From: Elgaria multicarinata webbii
Lineage: Eukaryota > Chordata > Lepidosauria > Squamata > Anguidae
NCBI RefSeq assembly: GCF_023053635.1
Contig: NC_086172.1
Coordinates: 127,571,681-127,635,680 of the forward strand
Direction: 5' to 3'
DNA: 64,000 bases
The position numbers were made by a program, and so were the translations under genes. Below, in pieces: positions 47,020 to 58,600 of the stretch; position 1 is the stretch's first letter, and each line of letters opens with the position of its first letter. The notes under the pieces are model-generated. The model did not search any database and had not been told where the DNA came from. It was given only the letters and a program-made list of their open reading frames with translations.

Positions 47020-47322
47020 ATGCACCTCAGGGTGTAACTGCGCAGGATTTTGGGGGGGTATCAGCTGCCTCCCAACTAGGGGAAACTGCCCATGAAGTTT
47101 GGTCCTGATCCTGCAAACCTCTTAAGTGTTTATTTGTGCCAACCCCTTTTTGATGCAGTTGGGATTTTCCCTCTTCTGGGTGTAATTGTGCAAAGTTTTG
47201 AAGGTGCATTGGGTGCCTCCCTATAGAGGGAGGCTGTGAATGAAGTTTGGTCCCAAGCCCACAAACCTCCAAGAGTTTATTTGTGCCACCCCCTTTTTGA
47301 TGCACCTAGGATTTTCCCACCT
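47020..47322 (+). repeat. Two-copy tandem duplication of about 148 bp
   Basis: Markers recur at about 148 bases: GGTGTAACTGCGCA at 47031 and GGTGTAATTGTGCA near 47179; GAAGTTTGGTCC twice; GTTTATTTGTGCCA twice; CCTTTTTGATGCA twice. The copies differ at many sites, so the duplication is old. A - strand frame (47027-47305) reads the repeat twice but is not supported as a gene. Confidence 0.75.
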
Positions 47323-48535
47323 TGTAGCCCCTGCAGCAATGTAATGAATGGCTGGAAGAGCACCACTGTTTCGGCAGGAGGACTGCAGCGGCATGGGGCG
47401 TGGGAAGAAGGGTCAGATTGGGCACAGTAACTTAATGTTACACACAGTAGATTATTAGCCCTGTTGTGTGGTGGGGCATCATGGACTATTTCCAAAATAA
47501 GCTACTGTGCTCAACTTGTTAAGCCATCGTTGACTAAAGTGAGGTCCGATGGCTCATTAGAGGTGTGTAGGCCTGGTTTTGGCTGGGGGCGGGGGTGGAA
47601 TCTTCAGACATGTCCCTTTTCAGGGTTTACTCAAGGATTGTGCTCCTAGTCCAGGGGCAAACGAACCTCAAACAAGGGTGTTTGAAAAATCAGTGAACAA
47701 ATGAGGTGTGCCCTTTTCTGATAGGCCTACTACATTCTTTCTCTCTCCAAGGATTTACTGCTGCCTTTTGAGTATCTTGTAATGTAGTGGTCCATTCATG
47801 GAGAGCTGGAACTCTCCCATGCAGCATTCTGTGGTCTGTTCTTCCTCTGTTCCCACCTGCAGTATTGCTCCTGCTGCAAGTAGCCTGTGTAGTAGGGCTC
47901 TCAGGAAGAGCAAAGTGCTGCAATCTGAGGCATGGGAGGGCCTTGACAACTTTCTCTGAACGATCCGGTGCTCATGCTGATTTGCACAACGGGAGAAGGA
48001 AGCCTCAGTAGCAGAAGCTCTGTGTTGCAGAGAGGGAAATGGGTCTGTACTAACTTTGCCCTAACCTCTCTCTAACCATAATGAGGTTTACAAAATAAAC
48101 AAACTCCATACTTATACCTGAAGTGAAAATGAAAATGCTTCATGGGGCCCTTCCTGTTTGTAGCTGAAACGCTGAAGCAAGGAAAACATGGTTCTTCTTG
48201 CCAGATCTAGCATGGCAGATCATGACACCTAGAAAATTCAACTAATAGGTCTTGCTCTTCAAAGCACTACTTGGGAATAAAGTGTCTGAAACAGCAACCA
48301 CAGCCATGTAACGCAAGCAGAATATTTAGTGCTTTAAGAATATGATTTACAACTGTTATTTTTCATTGGGTTCTTTCCTGCTGCTTTTCCCAGGTGAGAG
48401 CATTCCCTGAGCAGAATTCTGTTCCAAGTGCTCCAGCCAGTGAAAAGGAGAGGGAATGTTTGCAGTTCTCCCCTTCCTTCTGCAACCCCCAGCACCACTT
48501 CCTTTGCTGTTCCCAGGGCTGGATTAATGTATGTC

Positions 48536-48645
48536 CTGCTTGTTCATCCCTGGCAAATGGCTGGTTGGCCACTGTGTGAACAGAGTGCTGGAGTAGATGG
48601 GCCTTTGGTCTGATCCAGCACGGCACTTCTTAGGTTCTTACATAC
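48536..48645 (-). repeat. Sauropsid interspersed repeat fragment
   Basis: GGCCACTGTGTGAACAGAGT, GATGGGCCTTTGGTCTGATC and CAGCACGGCACTTCTTAGGT are the complement of the start of the copy at 56437-56765. Confidence 0.6.
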
Positions 48646-49472
48646 AAGCTACACCTTAGGGCCTCACATTATAAGCGGCCTTGCTTTAGGAAAAAAGAGG
48701 GAAAAAACCATTTACAACTTTTACGAAAACCAAAGAAAGTGCAAAGAATAATTGCTTATTGTGATTTACATCTAATTTATATATTATAACCGTATATTGT
48801 TTGTGTTGTGTTTGACAAACTCCCAAATAATGTGCACACATATAACATGCATTGTTAATACCTATATTACATGACTATCAAATTCCATTTAATTGTACAG
48901 CCCGTATTTTGCATTTAATTTTTTTATTATTTCTTGAAGAGGGAAAGGCCTCACTCATGTTATAGCTTAGGGCCACAACAAGGTTAAATCCAGCCCTGGC
49001 TATTCCAGAGGATCTGCCAAACTTCTAGAGCTTATTTTGGGAAGCACCGGGGTGGGGGTGGGGTGGGGGGGAGTGTCAATGAAGATTGCCTCCACTACTG
49101 TAGGCAGCATATGCAGGACCTATTCCTTTTGGTTTATCTTCACTACCCACTGAGGTATGCTTCATGGCATGATTACTTCATGTTTTTCTCCCATGTTTTA
49201 AGAGAAATTGGGCTTCTTCAGTTGCCACACAAGGGTATGTTTCTAAAAATAGAACAACATTGACCAGTTTCTTCTCTCAAGAAGTTGGAGTGTTCTCTTG
49301 TTCTTTCTACATTGTGAGCAAAAGGAAGCAATGTTCCCACACACACCTGAAAATTGACTGCAAGCCTTTGGCGAGGGGGAGGGAATTCTATTACAACAAA
49401 CAGCCCAAGTTCTAAATATTAACTTGCTAGAGGAATTTTAATGGCTAACCTGTGCATTTCAGTACGACTAAA

Positions 49473-49520
49473 TTTGTGAACTACCCAGAGAGCTTGGAGC
49501 AGTATAGAAATGAATTTAAA
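49473..49520 (+). repeat. LINE tail (CCGCCCAGAGAGC type), diverged
   Basis: TTTGTGAACTACCCAGAGAG, then AGTATAGAAATGAAT. Confidence 0.55.
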
Positions 49521-50038
49521 TCTAAAACATTTGACTGATACAGTGTTGAATTTAAGAACATGTTGCCAATTTATTTTTGAAAATAAAGATGACACCTTTA
49601 AAAAGTAGAGGAGGTCAAATATTATGTTCCTTATGTTGAAATTTGTTTAGGTATGTCACGTATAATCTCTTTTTCGGAGGAGTTACACAGGCATTCATGT
49701 AACTGAAAGTAGGAGGCCTGAATATTCAGGAGATTGGGCTCAGACAATGGGACCCTTTTTATGTCATTAAAATTCCTACCTTTTACTTAGGTATGATTTC
49801 AGAAATAAGAGAGAACAGCTAAGGGCTAGCATTAAGATGAACCCCTCTCTCCCTCTCTCTCTCTCTTGTATTGAGTATTCCAGGAGCACATGAACAACAT
49901 GTTCATCTTCTCCCACTTCTCATAACGGTGCAGTACGATTTTCTGCTTAGTAGAAACTGGACAGTTCTTCACTTCAGTGATACTGGAGTGTCTGCTTCTT
50001 TTCTGAAGAAGCAAAGCCTTTTATGTACAGCTAATAAG

Positions 50039-50317
50039 TAGGGTGACCATATGGAAAGGAGGACAGGGCTCCTGTATCTAACAGTTGCATAGAAAAGGGA
50101 ATGTCAGCAGGTGTCATTGGTATGCGTGCAGCACCTGGTGAAATTTCCTCTTCATCACAACAGTTAAAGCTGCAGGAGCCTTGCCCTCTTTTGTATCTAG
50201 TCATTCTAGTACAGTTCACCAGGTGCTGCATGCATACAAATGACACCTCTGCTGCCATTCCCTTTTCTATGCAACTGTTAAAGACACAGGAGTCCTCCTT
50301 TCCATATGGTCACCCTA
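50039..50317. mobile_element. 279 bp hAT-like element with perfect 8 bp target duplication
   Basis: Ends TAGGGTGACCATATGGAAAG and CTTTCCATATGGTCACCCTA are exact inverted copies. CTAATAAG lies on both sides (50031-50038 and 50318-50325). The interior carries GGGAATGTCAGCAGGTG and its inverted counterpart. Same family as 29437-29757 and 12615-12765. The intact ends mark it as the youngest copy. Confidence 0.88.
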
Positions 50318-50884
50318 CTAATAAGTGACTTTAGCAGAAAGAGATGACAATACACATGCTAAGGCTTTACAGCTTGCAGATGCATTGTAGAAGTGTATAT
50401 CTGGCTTTAAGAGAATGAGGTAGTTCTGTGGTGGTAAAAAACAACAACAGACAACTGCATGAAACAGAAGCTTACAACTGAAGACTTTATACAAGGAATG
50501 TCAGGGATGGTTTTTGTATGTGCAATAACATGGCAGAATAGCTACATGCATGACGAACACACAGGGCAGGGACTACAAACAAGTTCCACTTGTATTTTCC
50601 ACCACAGAGTCAAATCAAAAACACTTCAAAGTGCAGTACCTAGGCTGAAAAATCTCTACAAGAGGACTCGTTCCCCACTTCTACCCCTTGGGAAAAAAAC
50701 GGTCAGCTTCTAGTTACAAAATATATATTAACCCCTATAGGGGTTCAGATAGCAGGAATTTACTACTACGTAATCCAGGTCTGTTTTGGCATGCAAGCCA
50801 GAAACTGTCTCTTCCTTCCAGCGACAGAGCAAGATTAGGTAGGTACATAGAAGAAGTCGGCACACTTGTTCAGAAGGGATAGTC

Positions 50885-52366
50885 CTTTATAGCACTTAAT
50901 TTAATAGTACAGTTCTAAAATAGGGTTTCAATCATCAAGGAATACAAGGATATACTTAATAGGCGGGAGAAACAACAGTGCCAGGATATCATGCCAAACT
51001 TCAGCCATTATGAGTGAAGACCAATCTCCATCAGAGGAATGTGCAATACTCATAGGAGCCCAAACGAGGAAGGGGTTCGTTCTTCTGAGGGTCTCTTGTT
51101 TGTTATCATGGAAGCCAAGATCCACAGAAAAACCTAATGCTATAATTTTACTCAGTGGTTTGATCACTGTCTCAAAGTGGTTCAATGCAGGGCTTGTTAA
51201 AAAAAAAGAATAAGGCCCCAAAGTCATCTGCTGTTGAGCTCAGGATAACATTGATGTTTTCCAGTTGGTTACATTTGAGTGCTTTAAGGGTAGTTCACAC
51301 AGACACCTCTAAGAATCTATCCATGTCAGTATACAGAAGACTAATGACTAAGTTGCTAAGCAAATGCCATACTGCAAGAAATGGAAGCTTGCCTAGTATT
51401 TACCATTGCGCTTCACCTGGAAACTTTTGTTGGAGAAATGAGTCTGTCTCAAGAAAAATCAAGCACATAGGAACGTGGACAAGTAGAATAAGGCCTCATC
51501 AGCCCAAAGTGAAGCTGAAATAGCTGCTTGTAGAACTTAGTGCCACATCGGTTGATTTTCCCTAAATTTCTGCTGCATTTCGTGCAGGGCCCTCCCAAGA
51601 TCTCAAAAGCTTATAATCCTTTCTGTAGCAGCACAACTTTCATCAGGACCTGAACAGAGCAGCTCCAAGCAAAGACAAGGCATTCGTCCTATTTTCTCTG
51701 GATGTTTTCAGCCCTGGTACAACTCCTACGCTTGGGATGGTAAGGTCCTATAAACGGAACAGAAACAGGCTGAGATAAAATAAATATGGGACTTGCAAGG
51801 GGACAGACCGAAAGGCCTGGCACTCCCCATCCAATAACAGGAACCATGAACGATGGTTATTTCAAGCTGATCAAAGCCTTTGTAAATCTATGATGCCATA
51901 AGCAGCAAAATGCTTTTACACAAAAGAATTCCAAGGCACTCAAGAGGCTGTGTGTTTGACCCATTACACTTCAAAAAAGTTCCATTTCACCTTTGCTTGT
52001 TTTAACTTCTTACTGTATATCATCAATGCTTCATCAGCCAGCTGCATTCTTAGTATACGAAATTATAGAGATATAGAGATACATACTTTTTTTTTTAAAC
52101 AGGTATATAATACACTGGGTTTTGGATTCCTCACTTTACTGCAAGCTTCTCCCCGCAACCCAATCCCAGCCTTCAAGACCAGTTTGAAATTGAGTTTTTG
52201 TCTTAGCTGTTGGCTGGTCAACCACCTTATTGAAATCCAGATGTGAAAAAGGGGCCAGAGATCCGAAGCATGCACTCTGGCTGTGAAATGTTAAAAACAG
52301 TGATGTTTCGTTTGTCTAACCCTGAGAAGCTAAGGTGTTACGGAGGACCCAGAAAGGTAGGTGGGG
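50885..52366 (-). other. ZFYVE1: Probable ZFYVE1 3' UTR
   Basis: The stretch after the stop is free of recognisable repeats as far as a variant poly(A) signal ATTAAA on the - strand (complement at 50900-50905). No AATAAA is found on the - strand between 50.4 kb and the stop. A canonical signal occurs only beyond the hAT element (complement at 49570-49575). The end is therefore a guess. Confidence 0.45.
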
Positions 52367-52599
52367 TTAAAGGTCACCAGGCTTTTTATTGCAATTAAAG
52401 CAGACTCTGACAGGATGATCCCAGCCACGGGAAGGGACGGCTCTGCGCTCGTGCGAGCACTCATCACAGAACCCCTGGCCACAGGCACGACAGTGGTGCT
52501 TCGACAGCTTGATGTTGAATTCCTTCTGGCAATTGTGGCAGTGTAAGATTTCGTGGTCGGGCACCCAGTAGGCGGGTCTGGCCGCATCCTTCACAAGAC
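52367..52599 (-). CDS. ZFYVE1: ZFYVE1 last exon: second FYVE zinc finger and stop
   Basis: Acceptor CCCTTTGCAG. It encodes VKDAARPAYWVPDHEILHCH through SKHHCRACGQGFCDECS and GWDHPVRVCFNCNKKPGDL, then TAA at 52367-52369. It holds the WxPD, HHCR and RVC motifs of a FYVE domain. Confidence 0.98.
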
Positions 52600-54456
52600 C
52601 TGCAAAGGGTCAGAAAAGCCCACAATGCAATTTCTGTCAGTTACCAGCCAAAAAGAGCAGGGACCGCAAAGCCCACCTCTGCTTTTTCCAAGGAGTTCAC
52701 GGAAGGAAGGATTAAGACCAGTTGATAGGATGGCTCAAGTCATTGGCCCCATTCAGAAGACACCTTAAACCATGGCTTTTATCATGGTGGTTAAGCCAGA
52801 AAGCCGGGCCATGTTCAGAAGACACCTTAAACCATGGCTTTAACCACAATGATTAATGCAAAAAGCTTTATTCACCATGGTGAAAGCCATGGTTTAAGAT
52901 GTCTTCTGAACACAGCCCAGCTTTCTGGCTTAACCACCATGGTAAAAGCTGTGGTTTAAGGTGTCTTCTGAATGGGGCCATTCTGTGGCATATAAAGGAT
53001 TAATGAACAAAGTACCATAAGGCCCAAGCTTTCTATTTTCCCTGCTTGTGCTTTAGGACATGTGGAAACCAGCCCCAGAGTTAAGAGGATACAACATGCT
53101 GCAAGGCTTCTCATGCTAGCATTCCACCCTCGCATGTGGAGGCAGATGGCAGCACCTGAGCAGATTCCCCACACCTGTCACCTGAACAGCCTGTCTCATC
53201 AGACAGTCTTCTACTGTCTAATCACACCTGAGACCCCATAAACATCCAAATGGAAGTTCAAAAGAGATCAACACCCTCTCCCTCTCAAACAATAGAATAC
53301 AGCAGTTGCATATCCCAGCCTGAGTCAACCGAGAAACCTTCAGCTTTTATACAAGTTTTCTCTTCCAGAAATAGCCACCACCCTCGTTCAGTTTGCTTCA
53401 TCATGGACAAAGGACAAGCGTAAGTGCTGTGAGGCAAGCTGTCCATTACATTTAAGAAGACTCAAATGTTTGGGAAGTTGCAGCCTGATCTGGGGAAAGC
53501 CACACTGGAATAATATCCCCCTTTGCACACATGATGCTATCCCACATGGCTGCAATATTTGTGTGTCCCCCAATCATGTCCGCAGGGCTAATTGCACAGG
53601 TCTCTCTTAACCAACCGGCAGCCTCCTGGTGCGTTGAGTCGGGAAGAACCCTACAATCAGCCCTGCCCAAGTGGTTGCAGCATTCACACATATAATACAG
53701 GATAGCGCCATGGGGAAATGGTTCCCATGAGCCCACAGTGCTTTGCAAAGGACAGCAAGATATCTGAAAGGTTTGTCCTTATAGACAGAAAGTGGACATA
53801 TTTAGGAGAACCTGATTCTTGAACTATATCTCGGAAGCAATATCAAACGCCTCACAGAACACAGGACTCCTTTTATTCCCCTAAATTGGAGAGGGGGGAG
53901 AACCGTAGGCCTGGAGGTCCCAATCAAGCCCTCTGGGATTCCCCAGAGAATCACACCCCTTTCCCTGGCCCTGCCTTCTTTCCCCCAACCATTGATCATT
54001 GGGTGGTTTCCTGTCTTTTGTGCATTTCCCTGCCATCCTAAGGCTTAGTTACCAGCAAAAGCTTTGAACTAAAATATGCTGATATTTCTGGCTCCGCCCC
54101 GTATTGTCTTTGGCCCCACCCACCACTGGAATGCTGCTGAGGGCTTTTCAAAAATGGAATTTGGCCCTTGGGTTCTGCACGACTGCCCTAAAGTCTACGT
54201 CCCACTATACTATAAACCCACGTTGTATACCACTTGGACCGAGAAGACAGAACATTTCTAAATGAATCCAGAACTCTTACCAAGTGGGATGTCAATGGCA
54301 GTTACGACAGCCCCAAGAGTGTTCTGCACAGCTTCACCAACCTTCCTGGCAATCACTGTCCCCCCTTCTTCTTCTGCTGGCGCCTCAGGCACATCTGCAT
54401 GACAGAGGTTAGAGTTCAGAGACAAGAGAGCTTTGGCTATGGGGTGGTATACAAAT

Positions 54457-54513
<57 letters not shown>

Positions 54514-55659
54514 GTGATGATGATGATGATGATGCACAACTCTAGCCTGTTTCACAATTATTCTCTTTAGATATAAATGGATGCTCCAACAGACACTGCA
54601 GCCAGGGTTCAGTCCCTGGCTTGGTAGGGGACAATTAATGAAATCAATAGATTTGTGACTCCAAAGTAGTAATAGATACCAACATCTCCCACTGCAAAAC
54701 CTCTCCAAGGTTATTGCAACCTGGTGCCCTCCAGATGTGTTGGACTGCAACTGGTTCCTGGCTGGGAAATGTAGGAGTTGCAGTTCAACACACCTGGAGG
54801 GCACCAGGTTGGAGAAGGCTGTTCCAACGTAACCGGTTTATTGGTTGCATTTGTGGACAGAATCCATTCAAAGTACAAGATTTATTCTTTATTTTTCTTG
54901 GTGGCTGCTGGGAAATTTTCATGACTTTCAACTGTTGTCAAATGAACATGGTGTATATATGAGGGGTGATATCCTCACGCAGGGGTGGGTGTGGGTGTGG
55001 GTGGGTGTGAGAGAGAGAGAGAGAGGAGTGCCATGTGCCATGTGTATTCAGATTTTCAAGTCATTAGCAGATGGAGCTAACTGGAATTCGAGAAAACTGC
55101 TAAGGAATCTCACCTTTAGGCAATTAATTATGGAAACGGGTACTTGCATGAACAGGAGATTGCTTATATTATCATTTATCTAGAGATAACAATCTCTTCC
55201 ATTTGCTGAAACACCTAGTTTATACCCAAGCATGAAGTACAACAGAGGCTGAAATAAGGTGAAAATGAGGGAAAGGGATCCTGAAAAGTTAGGGGCTCTA
55301 CTTTATTTCAGAGGAAGAATCTATGGGCTGGGTTCAGATTTAGTCATACTTTGAGCAGGCCCATTTAAACCACTTGGACTTAAGTTGGTCATGACTAATT
55401 TAAGTCCATTGATTTTAATGAGTCTACTCTAAGCATGAGTAAATCTGGCCCAATCAAATTTACTCATGCTTATTATATAACCATGGATTCATTACACTGG
55501 GAATAAAAGGATGACTGGAGTTCTGTATTCATTTTAAGATGACAGTGAAACAAGTGTGTGGGGCTAGATCACCTTGGGTTGTGTTCAGATATATCTTCAG
55601 AGAAGGGCAAAGTAAGGTTTTTCTGCTGCAGAGGGAGCTGAGCTGAGCTCTGATCTGCG

Positions 55660-55691
<32 letters not shown>

Positions 55692-58600
55692 GAGGTTTGC
55701 TCTTCTAATGACAAATTACTGTCCCCCACCATGCTTCTGGTGGGATTTCCATATTGAGAGGAAAAACTAAAACACAAGAATCTTGGATTTTCATAGATTC
55801 AAGAGTTGGTTTGCTTCTTTATTATTATTTTAAACATTTTTAAAAAATAAAATAAAATAAATGTTCTGAGAAAGGGGCGGGGGTGGCTTTATCATTAAGA
55901 CAAGGGCCAGCCAATCAGCTCTGTGTGTAGCCCTGCTCCAAGGGGGATGGCGGAATGTGGCTTTGCAAATGACACAGTGACCAGCCAATCAGCACTGGGC
56001 AAATCCAGCATCTGCTGAACACCAGAAGAACAGGAATCTCCCGTCTTCGATCCAGGGAAGAAAGTTGTGTGTGGGCTCAGAACGCAGGGTGTGCAGTTTC
56101 ACAACAGGCTTGGTGCTAAAATGACATGCAGCTGCATGTATCCTGTGAGGGCTTATACAACTCCCGGCTGACTCTAGTTGTATAAACCAGCTCTCTAATC
56201 CCTTCTCCCATCTTGAATCACACTCAAGCATGATTTTAATACCAGCTTTGAAGTGCCACGTTATCTGAGCTGGCAACAGGGTTTTTTTTTGGGGGGGGGG
56301 CATGCCCTCCCCCCACTCCAGGAAATTAAGGTAGCAGCAGCCGCTGCAATGGCTTTGCTCAGCACTTTTTTGGTGAGTGCCAGACTGTGCACCACTACCT
56401 GTCTTCAATGTCCCTTTCAACTCCCATAATCCTTTATGAACATAAGAACAGCCATGCTGGATCATACCAAGGGTCCAGCACTCTCTTCTCACAGTGGCCA
56501 ACCAGCTGTCGGTCAGGGCCTAACAAAGCAGGACATGGTGCAACAGCACCCTCCCACCCATGTTCCCCAGCAACAGGTGCACACAGGCTTACTGCCTCAA
56601 ATACTGGAGACAGCACACAACCATTAGGGCTATTAGCCATTGATAGCCTTCGCCTCCAAGAATTTATCCAACCCCCTTTTAAAGCCCTCCAAACTGGTGG
56701 CTATCACTACATCTTGTGGTAGTGAGTTCCATAATTTAACTATGCGCTGTGTGCAGAACTATGCGCTGTGTGGGCATGCAGGTTGGTTCCTCCCCACCAC
56801 CCCTGCTGTAAACTTACTAGGGCAGCAGCAGGAACAAGCAGTGGCGTTCAGTCTGGCATTCGCCATGTTTATAACCCCAGATCCAGAGGCATTCTGGGGT
56901 TATAAAGACAGTGGTTGCTGCAGTCACTTCACTCAGAGCTCACCAGTGAAGCACCTCCCCACAAAGGTTGAAAAATGTGTTTGTTTTTCTTAAGGTGGGG
57001 GACAGCTTCGTTCCTGGTGGGCCAGAGGTGGCTCTATATTGGGGGCTAGTGGGGGAGTTACCCTATACCTGTCCCCCCACCCACTTGTGACAGAGACAAC
57101 CAGGTATATGTGCAGCTGCCGAGGGCCACAAATGATCTCCTCCTGTCCCCCTTCAGCAATCTCAACAGAATATTGAACATCTGCCCTGTCCCTCCACCCT
57201 ACCAACTCCAATGGGCACCAGCCACCGCTGTGGGGGGACCCTGGCATTTGCCAGGCGCTGATGGCAGACCTTGCACGTTCTGTACCTAGCATGGCCTTCC
57301 CCAACCTGGTCCCCTCCAGATGTATTGGACTACAACTCCCAGAATCCTCCAGCTAAGAGTTGTAGCCCAATGTATTAGGAGGCCACCAGGTTGGGGAAGG
57401 CTGACCTGAACAACATTACCATCTCCAATGATGGCAAAGTGATCTGATTTGAGCTGAGGAGCTGAAGGATCAGAATGATGAGAAAGTATCAAGGTTCTTC
57501 CTCAGGGGAAGCTCTTCAGCACAATACATTATGCTTCTCTATTACCATTAACCTTGAATAGAATGTTTTCTTACGGCTGCTGTATTAGTTCATTTATTCT
57601 AGGACAAGACGGCGGAGATTGAATTAAATCAAAAAATTGATTTCTAAATGTATAGGTTGAGCTGTTTCCCTGGAGGAACAATATTTATATTATAAATGGA
57701 CTGACAAATTTGGAAACTGACTTGCACTCGTTGGTTTTGCTTTCTCATTATTCTGCTGTACAGTGTTTTCCCCTCTGCTGCTGGTTATAGCTTAAGGACC
57801 AAACGCAGAGGCAAAGGCGAATGTCAGGGGGCAAACTAGATGAGATATTGGAAATCCATGACCAGGTCTCCTGTCTCTCTTGATTCCTTTCAAATGCAGG
57901 CATGTGCTCCCCTGCACCCTCCTCCAACCACACAGTCCTGATCTGATTCAGCAGCCCCCATGGATGCTTTTTAAAAGAAATGAAGTGAGGTATCTGGTCA
58001 CCGCTCTCGCCGATATCTCATTTTGTTTGGCCTCAGTCTCAGCCAAGATCACAAAAGACAATGATTGAAAATCACAACATGGCTCTTAAAAAAAAAGGTT
58101 ACAGATCCCCCCCTTCGATTCACACACCTAATATGGTCAGGGCGGGATTACCTAACTGAAAGCCCCTGCTGTCATAGCAGCTGTCGCAAACCCGCACAGG
58201 TGTGGGCCCCCAGCCACGTTCTGGGACAGGCCGGGTCTTGGAGGAACACCCGTCACAGAAACCTTCTCCGCAAGCCCGACAATGGTGCTTGGTGTCGTTG
58301 TCTTTAAAAGATATGCCACACTTCCCGCAATTCTGAACAAGGAAGACAAGGGAAGAAACAAAAGGAAAATGGGTTACGTTCTCTTCCGGTTTCACTTAGA
58401 TCGGGGTAGGGAACTTGCAGTCTTTCAGATGTGGTTGAACCACAATTCCTAGCATCCCTGACCACTGGCTGGGGCTGTTGGGAGCTAGAGTCCAACAACA
58501 TCTGGACAGCCGCAGGTTCTCCACCCCAGGCTTAGAACAACAAAGGAGGGTGAAGGAATATTTGAAACCCCTCCGTTGGCTAAACCAGCAATGACACAAT

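Larger units (their letters stand above)
47323..50030. other. Intergenic, no gene seen
   Basis: Contains a sauropsid repeat fragment (48536-48645), a G-rich run (49049-49073) and a diverged LINE tail (49473-49520). The other open frames are short with no familiar content. Confidence 0.4.

Noticed and set aside
55989-56501. 170-codon open frame on the - strand in a ZFYVE1 intron
   Set aside because: Low-complexity content around a G run, overlaps the repeat at 56437, and shows no known domain.
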